A DNA stretch of 64,000 bases from Roseiarcus sp963780825 (GTDB lineage: Bacteria; Pseudomonadota; Alphaproteobacteria; Rhizobiales; Beijerinckiaceae): NCBI GenBank assembly GCA_963780825.1, contig CAWADL010000006.1, positions 62,001 to 126,000 of the forward strand. Direction: 5' to 3'. The first letter of the stretch is position 1. Every line of letters begins with the position of its first letter. The translations under genes were made by a program, and so were the position numbers. Shown piece after piece: positions 19,372-29,022 of the stretch. The notes below the pieces were generated by a model. That model was not told where the DNA came from, did not search any database, and saw only the letters and a program-made list of their open reading frames with translations.

Positions 19372-20454
19372 ATGACAGATGTCTCTCAAGGTGGGCGGCA
19401 GCCGCAGGAATTCGAGAAAGTGCTGGGCAACGCCGTTGCCACGGTGGCCTCGTTCGAGGAACGGCAGCCTACCGCGCTACAGCGCCTGCAACGTTTCTTG
19501 CACTCCTATCCGACGACCGTTCCGTTTGTCGTTCTGCTGCTCGGATTGTTGCTGGGGGTGACGGTCAATCCGGCCCGCTTCACCGCCGCGAGCAATCTCT
19601 CGACCGTTCTGACGCAGGTGATGGTGACCGGCATTCTCGGCATCGGTCAGACGCTGGTGATCCTCACCGCCGGCATCGATCTTTCGATCGGCGTCATCAT
19701 GGTGATTTCCTCGGTGGTGATGGGGCGGCTGGCGGTTCTCGACGGCGTGCCGACGATCATCGCCTTTCCGCTCGGGGTCGCTTGCGGCGCGGTGTTCGGC
19801 TTCATCAACGGAATATTGGTGACGCGGCTCAAGATGCCGCCGTTCATCGTCACCCTCGGCACCCTGTCGATCATCGGCGCGCTCAACACGTTCTATTCGC
19901 AGAGCGAAACCATCGGCATGCAGGACATCGAGGATAAAGCCTACTTCCTGCAGATCATGGGCAACCAAGTGCAGTTCGGCGGCGCCCGCATCATGTGGGG
20001 CACGTTCTTCATGTTGGTGATTGCAGCGGTGGTCTGGTACATCCTCAACCGCACAGCCTATGGCCGGCACGTCTACGCCACCGGCGACGATAGCGAGGCG
20101 GCGCGCCTCGCCGGCATTGACACCGACAAGGTGCTGCTCAGCGTCTATGTGTTCGCAGGCGTCATCGCCGCCGTCGGCGGCTGGGCGCTGATCGGCCGCG
20201 TCGGCGCGATCAGCCCGACGGCCGGCGAAAACGCCAACCTCGACAGCATTACCGCGGTGGTGATCGGCGGCACCTCGCTGTTCGGCGGCCGCGGCTCGAT
20301 CGTCGGGACGCTGGTTGGCGCGCTGATCGTCGGCGTGTTTCGTTCGGCCGTCTCGCTCGCCGGACTGGATGTGCTGTGGCAGGAATTCGCGATCGGCGTG
20401 TTGATCATCATCGCCGTTGCGCTCGACCAATGGATCCGGAGGGTGTCGAAGTGA
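19372..20454 (+). CDS. frcC: fructose/ribose-type ABC transporter permease
   Basis: A 360-residue integral membrane protein of the BPD_transp_2 (RbsC/FrcC) family with 8-10 predicted membrane segments. GILGIGQTLVILTAGIDLSIGVIMVISSVVMG and NRTAYGRHVYATGDDSEAARLAGID, the cytoplasmic EAA-like loop, are family signatures, as is AVVIGGTSLFGGRGSIVGTLVGALIVGV. ATG 19372 is chosen over 19342 because GAGGG precedes it at the right distance, while the earlier ATG lies in the hairpin tail. The stop overlaps the frcA GTG. Confidence 0.9.
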   Translation: MTDVSQGGRQPQEFEKVLGNAVATVASFEERQPTALQRLQRFLHSYPTTVPFVVLLLGLLLGVTVNPARFTAASNLSTVLTQVMVTGILGIGQTLVILTAGIDLSIGVIMVISSVVMGRLAVLDGVPTIIAFPLGVACGAVFGFINGILVTRLKMPPFIVTLGTLSIIGALNTFYSQSETIGMQDIEDKAYFLQIMGNQVQFGGARIMWGTFFMLVIAAVVWYILNRTAYGRHVYATGDDSEAARLAGIDTDKVLLSVYVFAGVIAAVGGWALIGRVGAISPTAGENANLDSITAVVIGGTSLFGGRGSIVGTLVGALIVGVFRSAVSLAGLDVLWQEFAIGVLIIIAVALDQWIRRVSK

Positions 20455-21242
20455 CGATCGATCCAAACATCCAGCCGATCCTGTCGTGCAAGCAGCTGGT
20501 CAAGCGCTACGGGCGCGTGACTGCGCTCGATCACGCCGACTTCGATCTCTACCCCAATGAGATCCAGGCGGTGATCGGCGACAACGGCGCCGGCAAATCT
20601 TCGCTGATCAAGGCGATTTGCGGCGCGGTAATTCCGGACGCCGGCGAAATCACGCTCGGCGGCGAAGTCGTGCATTTCCGATCGCCGATTGACGCGCGGG
20701 AGGCGGGGATCGAGACGGTGTACCAAAACCTCGCTCTGTCGCCGGCGCTTTCCATTGCCGACAACATGTTCCTGGGCCGCGAAATCAAGGCGAAAGGATT
20801 TCTGGGCGACTGGTTCCGCCTGCTGGATCGCGGCGCGATGGCGAAATTCGCGCGTGAAAAGCTGAACGAGCTCGGCTTGATGACGATCCAGAACATTCAT
20901 CAGCCGGTGGAGACTTTGTCTGGCGGTCAGCGGCAGGGCGTGGCGGTGGCGCGCGCGGCGGCCTTCGCCAAAAGGGTCGTGATCATGGATGAGCCGACTG
21001 CGGCGCTTGGCGTCAAGGAATCGCGGCGGGTGCTCGAACTGATCCTAGATGTGAAGAAGCGCGGATTGCCGATCATCCTGATCTCGCACAACATGCCGCA
21101 TGTGTTTGAAGTGGCCGACCGCATCCACATCCATCGGCTCGGGCGGCGGCTGACTGTGGTTGATCCGAAGAAGGTGTCGATGTCGGACGCGGTGGCGATG
21201 ATGACTGGCGCCATGGCGCCGCCGAAGGATGCGTTGAACTAG
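20451..21242 (+). CDS. frcA: fructose/ribose-type ABC transporter ATP-binding protein
   Basis: A 263-residue single-domain ATPase. Walker A GDNGAGKSSLIKAI near residue 43, Q-loop ETVYQNLALSPALSIADNMFLGRE, signature LSGGQRQGVAVARAAAF, Walker B VVIMDEPTAAL and the H-loop ISHNMPHVFEVAD are intact. Unlike RbsA/XylG it has only one ATPase domain, as in FrcA, so the active transporter needs a homodimer. The start is GTG 20451, overlapping the frcC TGA (GTGA), with GGAGG about 8 bp upstream. No frcK-like kinase follows; the operon ends in a palindromic repeat. Confidence 0.9.
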   Translation: MTIDPNIQPILSCKQLVKRYGRVTALDHADFDLYPNEIQAVIGDNGAGKSSLIKAICGAVIPDAGEITLGGEVVHFRSPIDAREAGIETVYQNLALSPALSIADNMFLGREIKAKGFLGDWFRLLDRGAMAKFAREKLNELGLMTIQNIHQPVETLSGGQRQGVAVARAAAFAKRVVIMDEPTAALGVKESRRVLELILDVKKRGLPIILISHNMPHVFEVADRIHIHRLGRRLTVVDPKKVSMSDAVAMMTGAMAPPKDALN

Positions 21243-21272
21243 AGCATGTATCGGCGATCGCCGCGCTATCCG

Positions 21273-21416
21273 CGTCATGGCCGGGCTTGTCCCGGCCATC
21301 CCGCCGTGACATGGCTCGTCGATTTCAGAACTCCAACCTTCTCGTGTGCAGCCGTCGGCGCTATGTACTAATTCATCGCCCCCGGCGTGGATGGCCGGGA
21401 CAAGCCCGGCCATGAC
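21273..21416. repeat. palindromic intergenic repeat, family R3
   Basis: CGTCATGGCCGGGCTTGTCC at the left and GGACAAGCCCGGCCATGACG at the right are perfect inverse ends around a 100-bp middle. It follows frcA and fills most of the 295-bp gap before the next gene. A second copy is at 23156-23300 and a decayed one lies inside 7287-7518. Confidence 0.88.
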
Positions 21417-21496
21417 GGAGACGTCGGGTTTTCGAGGCTAAGCCTCAGTTGTTGGCCCAATTCGCCTTGCAAGAAACTCTCAAACGAAGTGCGTGA

Positions 21497-21535
21497 ACCG
21501 CACAACGCGGTCAACGACCGCGTCTACAGAACGGC
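21497..21535. repeat. R1-related fragment
   Basis: CGCGGTCAACGACCGCGTCTACAG matches one arm of the R1 family (GACCGCGGCTACAG type). Only one end of an R1 element is present here, three bases from the stop codon of the next minus-strand gene. Confidence 0.5.
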
Positions 21536-21537
21536 GC

Positions 21538-21891
21538 TCAAAGTTTGATGACATGGGAAGCCGTCAACGCCGCGAGCAACACGCTGACGAGCAGCAAGAC
21601 GATCGCGGCGAGAAACCAGCGAAGCGTTACCCGATAGACCGGTTCGTCGTCATCCTCCGGCTGCAGCGAGCGCCACAAAGCGTAAAGCTCGAGAGCGACC
21701 GCCAAGGCGAGCAGGCCTGTCGCCGAAATGGCGCCGATGGTCCAATCGCCCTCGGCTTCAAAAGTCCAGTAACGCAGGAACAGCAGTGAAAAGCCGATAA
21801 TGACGGTGATCGCCGAAATGATCCCTTGCCGGTACCCCGCCGGCAGCGGGGCGCGAGCCCGGCTAACCTTTGCGTTGGCGTCGCTCTGCAT
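21538..21891 (-). CDS. small membrane protein of unknown function
   Basis: A 117-residue protein with three likely membrane helices (GIISAITVIIGFSLLFLRYW, then IGAISATGLLALAVALELYALW, then WFLAAIVLLLVSVLLAALTAS). As written it is fused in frame to the serine hydrolase upstream, but in the +1 frame the hydrolase stops at 21903 and AGGAAAAGCGAG precedes ATG 21891, so I treat it as a separate gene of the same operon. I do not recognise the family; the hydrolase may need it at the membrane, but that is a guess from position. Confidence 0.6.
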   Translation of the reverse strand: MQSDANAKVSRARAPLPAGYRQGIISAITVIIGFSLLFLRYWTFEAEGDWTIGAISATGLLALAVALELYALWRSLQPEDDDEPVYRVTLRWFLAAIVLLLVSVLLAALTASHVIKL

Positions 21892-21902
21892 CTCGCTTTT
21901 CC

Positions 21903-23053
21903 TCAACGCGGCGCAAGCTGGGCGACAAGTGAATTCGTCGCCGCCACCGCGGCGCTGAAAGCCGCCGACGTTGAACGCGTTCATCACGAAGAAAGCCGCG
22001 ACGCCGCGCGTCGGCGCGATCGCGAGATAGGCGAAGCTGCCCTGCAAGCCGCCGGTCTTCTGCAGGATCAACGGCCGATTGCCATTCGGCATGTTGATCA
22101 CCCAGCCGAGCCCCATCGCATCCATCGGCCCCGCATCGTCAAGCCCGGCGACAGAGGTCAGTCCGTCGCGATAGAGATAAGCGGCGTGGTCGAGCAGGCG
22201 AAGATCGCGGTCCGCCGTCGCCGCGCGATCGAGGTGCCAGTTCATCCAGCGCGCCATGTCGTTGGCGGTCGTGTACAAACCACCGGCGCATTCGATGCTG
22301 GTTGGCGTATGGGCGGTCGCCATCGGCGAACCGTCGAAGTTGTGACCCTGCATGGCGCGCGCCTCATCGCCGGGACGCAGGTTGAAGACGGTGTCTTTCA
22401 TGCCGGCGGGATCGAGAACCCGCTGCTGCAACAGTTCGGAATAGGGCTTTCCCTCCGTATTCGCCAAGGCGGCGCCGAGCAGATCGAAGCCGAAGTTGGA
22501 ATAGAACGTCGCCGTTCCCGGCGGAAACAGCAGCGGATCGGCTCTTCAGGTCGGCAATCTGTGTCTCTTTGGTGTTGTTTGCAAAGGGATCGTCTGGCGG
22601 CCCATCCTGACGCGGGACTTCGCGCGGCAGGCCGGACGACTGGGTTACAAGGTCGATGATCCGGATCGGCCGGCCGGCTTGCTCCGGCAGTTGGACGTCA
22701 TAGCCCAGCCGGTCCTGCAACCGATCCTCGAAATGCAACTTTCCGTCGAGCACGGCGCTGGCGAGCGCTTCGCCGCAAAAAACTTTGCTGATCGAGCCGA
22801 TACGAAACACCGTGTCGCCGTCCGGCGTCTTGCCCCGCTTGTCGGCGATATCGCCAAAGCCCGCGATCGCCGTCTCGCCGTTTCGCACCGCGACCAGCAG
22901 AAAGCCGGGAACCTTGGTTGCCAGGAAGGTGATGGCGCCGTTGAACTCGACCGTCTGCTTGAGCAATCGATCTTCCGCCAGGCTGGCGCCGCTTAGCGCG
23001 CCCACGGCCGCCGCGAAACACGCCAGACCGATCAACTTTCGTGAAGGTAACAT
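21903..23053 (-). CDS. serine hydrolase (class C beta-lactamase/D-Ala-D-Ala carboxypeptidase fold), two frameshifts
   Basis: A signal peptide (LIGLACFAAAVGALSGASLAE) precedes a penicillin-binding-protein-like domain: the nucleophile motif S-x-x-K in FRIGSISKVFCGEALA near residue 88, IRIIDLVTQSSGLPRE, and after a one-base shift near 22540 DPLLFPPGTATFYSNFGFDLLG with the Y-S-N motif of the family. The frame continues through ECAGGLYTTANDMARWM to LQKTGGLQGSFAYLAI, whose K-T-G is the third active-site motif. A second shift near 21955 restores FSAAVAATNSLVAQLAPR and a stop at 21903. All catalytic motifs are present in the repaired protein, which probably acts in the periplasm on peptidoglycan peptides or esters; true beta-lactamase activity cannot be told. 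Confidence 0.78.
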
Positions 23054-23155
23054 GATGTCTCCCCGACCCGCGAGGATCGGACCGTATCATGCGAGAGGAC
23101 GAAGATTGAGTTGCGCCCAGCCACGCGAGGTTTGGCCGTGAAAACGCGCCGGTTT

Positions 23156-23300
23156 CGTCATGGCCGGGCTTGTCCCGGCCATCCACGACGTGACGCGGTT
23201 TCAGAATAAAGCAGCGTCGGCTGCAAACAGGAGCGTTCGCGTTCTGAAGCCGACAAGCGTCGTCACGACGTGGATGGCCGGAACAAGTCCGGCCATGACG
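23156..23300. repeat. palindromic intergenic repeat, family R3
   Basis: CGTCATGGCCGGGCTTGTCC and its near-perfect inverse GGCCGGAACAAGTCCGGCCA bracket about 85 bp. It occupies the 362-bp divergent gap between the serine hydrolase and the alpha/beta hydrolase; the rest of the gap shows no gene. Confidence 0.88.
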
Positions 23301-23415
23301 CGGATAGCGACGATCAGACGCCCGTCATCCGCGAACGCGGGATGACGACGAAGGTTTCAACTTGCCTACGACCTGCGGGGGCGATCTACTAGGAAGGTCT
23401 GATAAGGACGCGCAT

Positions 23416-24508
23416 ATGCCAGTTTTCTCCTCCTCACGAAGTCGATCGGCGCGGTATTTCCTCGCCTTCTGTCTCCTCATGGGCCACCTTACAGTTGGAT
23501 GTGGAACGCCGCAGGCTCATGCGGCCGGCGCGGACAGCCTGTACCCCGTCGGGTTGGAGCAAATGGACTACGTGGCTGAAGACGGCCGCCATCTGGCCTT
23601 CGCGTTATTGTATCCCGCGGCCCTCCAAGACGCCGCCGCAGCGCCCACGCCGATGCAGTTCTTCACCAATCTGCACCTTCATACCCACGCACCGATCATC
23701 GACGACAAGCAGAAGCGTCCGCTGGTCATTTTCTCCCATGGCGCCGGGAGCAACGGCCTCTACTACGCGTGGTTCGGCGAGTATCTGGCCGCCCGCGGTT
23801 ATCTGGTTGCGATGGTCTATCACTATCGAGCCAACACCTACGATTCCACGGTGATGTTCACGCAGGAGCAAGCTTTGGCAGCGCCCGCGCGACCTCTCGT
23901 TGGACATGACCGGCTTACTTCAAGACCCAAAGTGGGCGCCGCATATCGACCCCGACAAGATCGGCGTCGCCGGACATTCGCAAGGGGGCTTTACGTCGCT
24001 TTGGATCGGCGGCGCCAAGGTCAACGGTGAGTTGTATCGCGACTATCTCACGCATTGGCGAAACAACCCGGTCGTGCCTGAATATCTTCGCGCCGATCTC
24101 CCGCTCGATCCGACGCCGGCGCTCGACGTCCACGATCCTCGGGTGAAGGCGGTTTTCGCCATGGCGCCCGGCGATGTCAGAGGTTTCGGGATGGACGAGG
24201 CAGGGCTCCGTCAATCAAACACGCCGACTTATATCATCGTCGGCGCTCGAGATACCCAAGCCACGCCGAAAGAAAATTCGGAATATGCGGCGACTTACAT
24301 TCCTCATGCCCAGCTCGATGTCATGCCCGGTCTGGTCGACCATGAGATCTTCGTCAACGAATGCGACGCGCTTGGCCGCGATACTTGGCCGGAGGCCTGC
24401 ATCGACGCGCCCGGCGTCGATCGGCGTCAATGGCACGAGCACATAGGCGCGGCGGCCTTAAAATTCTTCGATCTCAATCTCAAGGTAAAGCGGGACAACG
24501 CAAACTGA
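23416..24508 (+). CDS. secreted alpha/beta-hydrolase (dienelactone-hydrolase/PAF-hydrolase-like), one frameshift
   Basis: The N-terminal signal ends in LTVGC, which could be a lipobox. The N-terminal part (frame 1) has PLVIFSHGAGSNGLYYAWFGEYLAARGYLVAMVYHYR with the HG oxyanion motif. After a one-base shift near 23880 the other frame gives RDLSLDMTGLLQDP, IGVAGHSQGGFTSLW with the nucleophile elbow G-H-S-Q-G, and YIIVGARDTQATP and VDHEIF with likely Asp and His. The repaired protein is about 363 residues. The start ATG 23416 is chosen because it begins the signal peptide; the TTG at 23362 would add residues with no signal character. Substrate is unknown. Confidence 0.75.
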
Positions 24509-24674
24509 AGCAAGGGTCCGCAAGTCTGTGTACGCGCAACGCACTAAATCGAGCGACAGCGGGGACATCGCGTGCGGCGTTTTACCCTTCCCGCCGATAC
24601 TTGACCTTGCCGCCCGACCAAGTGGTAAACATCGCGCCGCGGCGTCGCCTTCGCCGCGAGTTCGGGGAGTTAAG

Positions 24675-26144
24675 ATGTCTCGTCGGTTCGTCGCATTCGC
24701 CGCCGCTCTTCTGGCCGGCGCCTCGTTCGCTCACGCCAAGGATAGCGTGACGATCGGCATGACGCTCGAGCCGCCGGGCCTCGACCCAACGGCCGGCGCG
24801 GCGTCGGCGATCGGCGAAATCACGCACTACAACATCTTTGAAGGCCTGACGAAGGTCAACGAGGATTTCTCCGTCACCCCGCTGCTCGCCGACTCCTGGA
24901 CGTTCTCGCCGGATTTGAAAACGCTGAGCCTGACCCTGAAGAAGGGCGTCAAATTCCAAGACGGCGAGCCCTTCACGTCGAAAGACGTGAAATTCTCCTT
25001 CGAGCGATTTGCAGCCAAAGACTTGACCAACAAAGACAAGGCGTTCTTCGCCTCGATCCAATCGATCGACGCCAGCGATCCCGGCAAGGTGACCCTGACG
25101 TTCGCCGCCCCGAGCTTTGCAGCGTTACTGCATCTCGGCTATAACACCGCAGTCATTCTCGACGAGAAAAGCGCCGCCACCGAAGCGACGCAACCGGTCG
25201 GCACCGGACCTTATAAGCTCACCAACTGGAGCAAGGGCTCGTCGGCTACGCTCGACGCCTGGGACGGCTACCGCGACGCCGGCAAGATCGCGATCAAACA
25301 CGCGACATTCAAGTTCATCGCGGATCCGGCGGCGGAGTTGGCCGCGGTGCTCTCCGGCGACGTCGAACTTTTTCCTCGGGTCGTCGCGAGCGCGGTCGAT
25401 CAGTTCAAAGGCGATTCACGCTTTCAAGCCCTGGTCGGCGGCACCGAGGGCAAGACAATCCTCGGCATCAACAACAAGAAGCCGCCGCTCGATCAGCTAA
25501 AAGTCCGGCAGGCGATTGCCTATGCGCTGGACCGCCAATCGATCATCGACGGCGGCTCTAATGGCATGGGCACGCCGATCGGCAGCCATCTGACGCCTAA
25601 CGATCCTGGCTATATTGACCTGACCGGCCAGTATCCGCACGATCCCGCGAAAGCCAAGGCGCTGCTCGCCGAAGCCGGCGTCAAGCTGCCGCTGAGTGTA
25701 ACCCTGACGCTGCCGCCGCCTGATTACGCGCGCAAGGGCGGCGAGATCATCGCCTCCGAACTTGCGGAAGTCGGCATTCAAGCGAAGATCGAGAACGTCG
25801 AGTGGGCGCAGTGGCTCTCCAACGTCTACACCAACAAGAACTATGATCTCACAATCATCAGTCACGTCGAGCCGCTCGACATCGCCATCTACGCCAACCC
25901 GACCTACTACTTCCAGTACGACAGCAAGGATTTCCAGGCGATCATCGCGCGCTGGAATGCGGCGCCTGATCTCGCCGCTTACAAACAGGCGCTGGTCGAC
26001 GCGCAGCACAAGCTCGCCGACGATTCCGTCAACGGCTTCCTGTTCCAACTCCCGAACCCGGTCGTGGCGGATGCGAAACTGTCGGGGGTTTGGAAGAACG
26101 CGCCGATCTTCGCCAATGATCTTTCGGCGCTGTCCTGGAAGTGA
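24675..26144 (+). CDS. family-5 ABC transporter substrate-binding protein (DppA/OppA-like)
   Basis: A 489-residue periplasmic binding protein: signal peptide FVAFAAALLAGASFAHA, then DSVTIGMTLEPPGLDPTAG, LLADSWTFSPDLKTLSLTLKKGVKFQDGEPFTSKDVKFSFER, PVGTGPYKLTNW and VRQAIAYALDRQSII, the standard SBP_bac_5 blocks. ATG 24675 follows GGGGAG and begins the signal peptide. No permease or ATPase genes are nearby; an amidase follows 112 bp later, so it could import an amide or peptide that the amidase cleaves, or it may be an orphan that uses a transporter encoded elsewhere. Confidence 0.88.
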   Translation: MSRRFVAFAAALLAGASFAHAKDSVTIGMTLEPPGLDPTAGAASAIGEITHYNIFEGLTKVNEDFSVTPLLADSWTFSPDLKTLSLTLKKGVKFQDGEPFTSKDVKFSFERFAAKDLTNKDKAFFASIQSIDASDPGKVTLTFAAPSFAALLHLGYNTAVILDEKSAATEATQPVGTGPYKLTNWSKGSSATLDAWDGYRDAGKIAIKHATFKFIADPAAELAAVLSGDVELFPRVVASAVDQFKGDSRFQALVGGTEGKTILGINNKKPPLDQLKVRQAIAYALDRQSIIDGGSNGMGTPIGSHLTPNDPGYIDLTGQYPHDPAKAKALLAEAGVKLPLSVTLTLPPPDYARKGGEIIASELAEVGIQAKIENVEWAQWLSNVYTNKNYDLTIISHVEPLDIAIYANPTYYFQYDSKDFQAIIARWNAAPDLAAYKQALVDAQHKLADDSVNGFLFQLPNPVVADAKLSGVWKNAPIFANDLSALSWK

Positions 26145-26152
26145 TGTGCGCT

Positions 26153-26224
26153 TGGGACCGCGCGCGTCTCGCGCGCTCTTGGCCGACGCTGCACGGCAAG
26201 AGCGGGCGGGACGCCCGCGGGGCC
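26153..26224. repeat. small palindromic repeat, family R7
   Basis: TGGGACCGCGCGCGTCTCGC at the left and CGGGACGCCCGCGGGGCC at the right, around GCTCTTGGCC...GCAAGAGC. The same motif recurs near 28196-28286. Confidence 0.6.
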
Positions 26225-26256
26225 AGTCGTCTTGGATGTGAGGAGCTAGCGGTTCG

Positions 26257-27659
26257 TTGAAACTCTATGAGCTGAGCGCGACGGCGCTTGTCGACGGCTA
26301 TCGGCGGCAGGCCTTCTCGCCTGTGGATGTGATGCGCGCCGTCATCGCGCGGGTCGAAGCTTACGAGCCAAAAATTCGCGCGACTTATCTGTTCGCGCCG
26401 GAGCGCGCGCTGGGCGAGGCTGAGGCCTCCGCCGCGCGCTGGGCGAAGCAGGCGAGCCGAGCGGTCCGCTCGACGGCGTTCCCGTGACCATCAAAGACAA
26501 TATCGCCACACGCGGCGAGCCGAAGCCGGTTGGTACGGCGGCTAGCGACCTTACCCCCGAGCCCCGCGATGCGCCGCCGGCGGCGCGTTTGCGCGAAGCC
26601 GGGCGCGATCGTCTTCGCCAAGACGACGATGCCGGACTACGGCATGCTCTCCTCCGGCCTGTCGAGCTTTCACCCGCTGGCGCGAAATCCCTGGGACCTT
26701 TCGCGCAACCCCGGCGGCTCGTCGGCGGGCGCGGGCGCGGCGGGCGCGGCGGGCTACGGACCTCTGCATCTCGGCACCGACATCGGCGGGTCGGTCCGAT
26801 TGCCCGCCGGCTGGTGCGGGCTCGTCGGTCTGAAGCCGAGCGCCGGCCGGGTGCCGATCGATCCGCCCTATGTCGGCCGCGTCGCCGGGCCGATGACGCG
26901 CACCGTCGACGACGCCGCTTTGATGATGGCGACGCTGTCGGCGCCTGATGATCGCGACTATCTGAGCTTGCCGCCGCAAACGCTCGACTGGCGCCTACGA
27001 CCGGAGATGCGCAAGGGCCTGCGCATTGGCCTGATGCCGGAGATCGGCTGCGGCGCGAAGCCCGACGCTGAAGTGCGCGCCGCCATCGAGCGCGCGGCGC
27101 GCGACTTCGAAGCCGCCGGCGCGATCATTGAACCGCTCGGGCCGATCTTCTCGCAGGACATACTCGACGGGTTGGATCTGTTCTGGCGCACGCGCTCGAT
27201 GATCGACATCGACGCGCTTGCCCCCGAAAAGCGCGACCAAGTGCTGCCGTTCATCCGCGCCTGGGCGGAGTCCGCGCGAGGTTTGTCGGGCGAGACGGTG
27301 TTTCGCGGCTTACAGCCGCATCCCCGAATTCGCGGAACGCGCCGTGGCGGCGACCAAGACGTTCGATTTCGTGTTGACGCCGACCGCGCCGATGACGACT
27401 TTCGCCGCCGAACTGCGCCTCGCCGAGCAACGATCCGCTGAACCCGTTTCCACACATCGGCTACACGGTCGGGTTCAGCATGTCAGGCCAGCCGGCGCTT
27501 TCCATCAATTGCGGCTTCGACTCCAACGGACTGCCGATCGGGTTGCAGATCGTCGGGCGGCGTTTCGATGACGTTGGCGTTCTGGGCCTCGCGCGGGCTT
27601 ATGAGGAAATGGGTTCCTACGAACGTCGCGCCTGGCCGGAGCTCACGTCGTCGGCGTGA
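26257..27659 (+). CDS. amidase-signature family hydrolase, four frameshifts
   Basis: The pieces lie in changing frames but in the correct order. LKLYELSATALVDGYRRQAFSPVDV; then (shift near 26460) GPLDGVPVTIKDNIATRG with the catalytic Lys; then (near 26600) AIVFAKTTMPDYG, NPGGSSAGAGAAGAAGYGP with the cis-Ser and GTDIGGSVRLPAGWCGLVGLKPS with the nucleophilic Ser; then (near 27300) YSRIPEFAERAVAATKTFDFVLTPTAP; then (near 27432) DPLNPFPHIGYTVGFSMSGQPALSINC and NGLPIGLQIVGRRFDD. The repaired length is about 467 residues, normal for the family. A TTG start follows AGGAG. The catalytic Ser-cisSer-Lys set is intact, so the gene is either full of sequencing indels or recently broken. It may hydrolyse an amide taken up through the binding protein upstream. 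Confidence 0.75.
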
Positions 27660-28035
27660 GCGGAAAGACTGAGTAGCCGACCTTCGAGGGCGGATCGTCG
27701 CAACGGGCGTCGGTGCATCGGGCGAGCACGGACACCTTCCGGATGTCGAGGCCGTTTCCATCGACGCGAACCGTCGCGACGATCTCTCCGACTTCATAGA
27801 TCAGCGATATGATCGCGCAGTCAGCGGACGCGTCGGCGGCGTCGACCGCTGCGACGCCATCAGCAAGGCTCGCCTCCGGATGCGTCTCGTGGAATGCGTA
27901 GAGGGACTCGACGCCGGCAGCGGTGCGGCAGAGCAGCGCGCTCGGCGCGCCCTTGGGCGCAGCTTGCGCGGCTGAGCCGATCATCAGGGATGCGGCCGCC
28001 ACTGTCAGGGCTGCGCCAATTTGGTAGATGTTCAT
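27643..28035 (-). CDS. small secreted protein of unknown function
   Basis: A 130-residue protein with a clear Sec signal peptide (IGAALTVAAASLMIGSAAQAA). The mature part contains four cysteines (LLCRTAA, ADCAIISL, ARCTDARCDD) that could form two disulfides. GGAGG precedes ATG 28035 at a good distance. The 3' end overlaps the end of the amidase gene by 17 bp, tail to tail. I do not recognise the family. Confidence 0.7.
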   Translation of the reverse strand: MNIYQIGAALTVAAASLMIGSAAQAAPKGAPSALLCRTAAGVESLYAFHETHPEASLADGVAAVDAADASADCAIISLIYEVGEIVATVRVDGNGLDIRKVSVLARCTDARCDDPPSKVGYSVFPLTPTT

Positions 28036-28195
28036 AGCAACCTCCATCGTTTGAGCCACCACTTCCACAGCGGATCGTGGTCTTGGTTGAAGCAAATTGC
28101 GCTGCAATAGCGCTCCGCGACTGGGTAGACCGCGTGACGTTGGGAGGTTAGCCGCTGTCGCACGCGCCGGCTGTCACCTAGGGCACAGGCGCCGC

Positions 28196-28286
28196 TGGGA
28201 CCGCGCGCGTCTCGCGCGCTCTCGGTTCAGGCAGGATGCTTGGGATCTCGTCGCCAAGGGCGCGCGGGACGCGGGCGGTCCCAGGG
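28196..28286. repeat. small palindromic repeat, family R7
   Basis: TGGGACCGCGCGCGTCTCGC at the left and GGGACGCGGGCGGTCCCA at the right form the inverted ends; this is the second copy of the element after 26153-26224. The remaining divergent-side gap (28036-28195) shows no gene. Confidence 0.6.
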
Positions 28287-28301
28287 GGGCTGGCTAGATA
28301 A

Positions 28302-29006
28302 TCACCAGGTTGCGCTCGGCTGGTCGCGACCGACGGCATAGGCCTGCGCGCTTCCTCCGCAGGTCCGCGTAACCGCCTGGACCAACCGCGCGGCGGCCGC
28401 GTCGATGTCGCCGGAGCCGTTCGATTGCGCCGTCAGCACGACGCGGCGGGTCTGCGGCGTTACGGCGCTGCGTGCGTCCTGCCGCCAGTTCCATCGCCGG
28501 CACAAGACGTGACTTTCGTCGGCGTAGACGACCTCGCCCGGTTTCGGGGGATCGTTCGGGTCCTCGCCTTCGGCGGCGCCCATGTCGATGAACGTGTCGC
28601 CCTCGCGCGCGAAGCGAAACGCCAGGTCGCCGGTAACGCGGTCGAGGTCATCGCAGCCGAGGCACAGCCCCTCGTCGAGCGAAACCATGTTGTAGAGATC
28701 AACCAGGGCATTGACCCGAGGCAGCGCTTCCCCGGCCAACACGCGCTTGATCAGCCGCTCCACGGACGAACGATAGCTGGTCTTCTTGACGCCAAACGCG
28801 CGATAGGCCGTGCGCCAGGCCGCGACCGCAGGGATCGCGGAGAGCTCGACACCGGCGAAGCGCGCGCGGCAGCGCGCTTCAGCTTCGGCGATTTCGTGGT
28901 CCAAAGCGGCGTCGCGTTCGCCGATGCTCAACCCTTCCGCAATGACGACGGCCACGCGAAATTCGGGAAAACGGGGGAGCAGCTCGGAGATGGTCAGGCG
29001 GGGCAT
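28302..29006 (-). CDS. free-standing B3/B4 domain protein (PheT-like)
   Basis: A 234-residue protein of the B3_4 family, the domain of the phenylalanyl-tRNA synthetase beta chain that occurs on its own in some bacteria. AIPAVAAWRTAYRAFGVKKTSYRSSVERLIKRVLAGEALPRVNALVDLYNMVSLDEGLCLGCDDLD is the diagnostic region, and PPKPGEVVYADESHVLCRRWNWRQDARSAVTPQTRRVVL the rest. Free-standing members are proposed to edit misacylated tRNA or bind amino acids or nucleotides. Its start ATG 29006 is chosen to match the MPRLTISELLPRFPEFRVAVV beginning; it is 16 bp downstream of the DHFR-like gene, so the two are probably one operon. Confidence 0.8.
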   Translation of the reverse strand: MPRLTISELLPRFPEFRVAVVIAEGLSIGERDAALDHEIAEAEARCRARFAGVELSAIPAVAAWRTAYRAFGVKKTSYRSSVERLIKRVLAGEALPRVNALVDLYNMVSLDEGLCLGCDDLDRVTGDLAFRFAREGDTFIDMGAAEGEDPNDPPKPGEVVYADESHVLCRRWNWRQDARSAVTPQTRRVVLTAQSNGSGDIDAAAARLVQAVTRTCGGSAQAYAVGRDQPSATW

Positions 29007-29022
29007 AGCCGACGTTCGTCGG

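Noticed and set aside
24595..24630. A sigma-70 promoter (TTGACC ... TAAACA) before the family-5 binding protein
   Set aside because: Spacer of 19 bp and weak boxes; not enough to report as a site.
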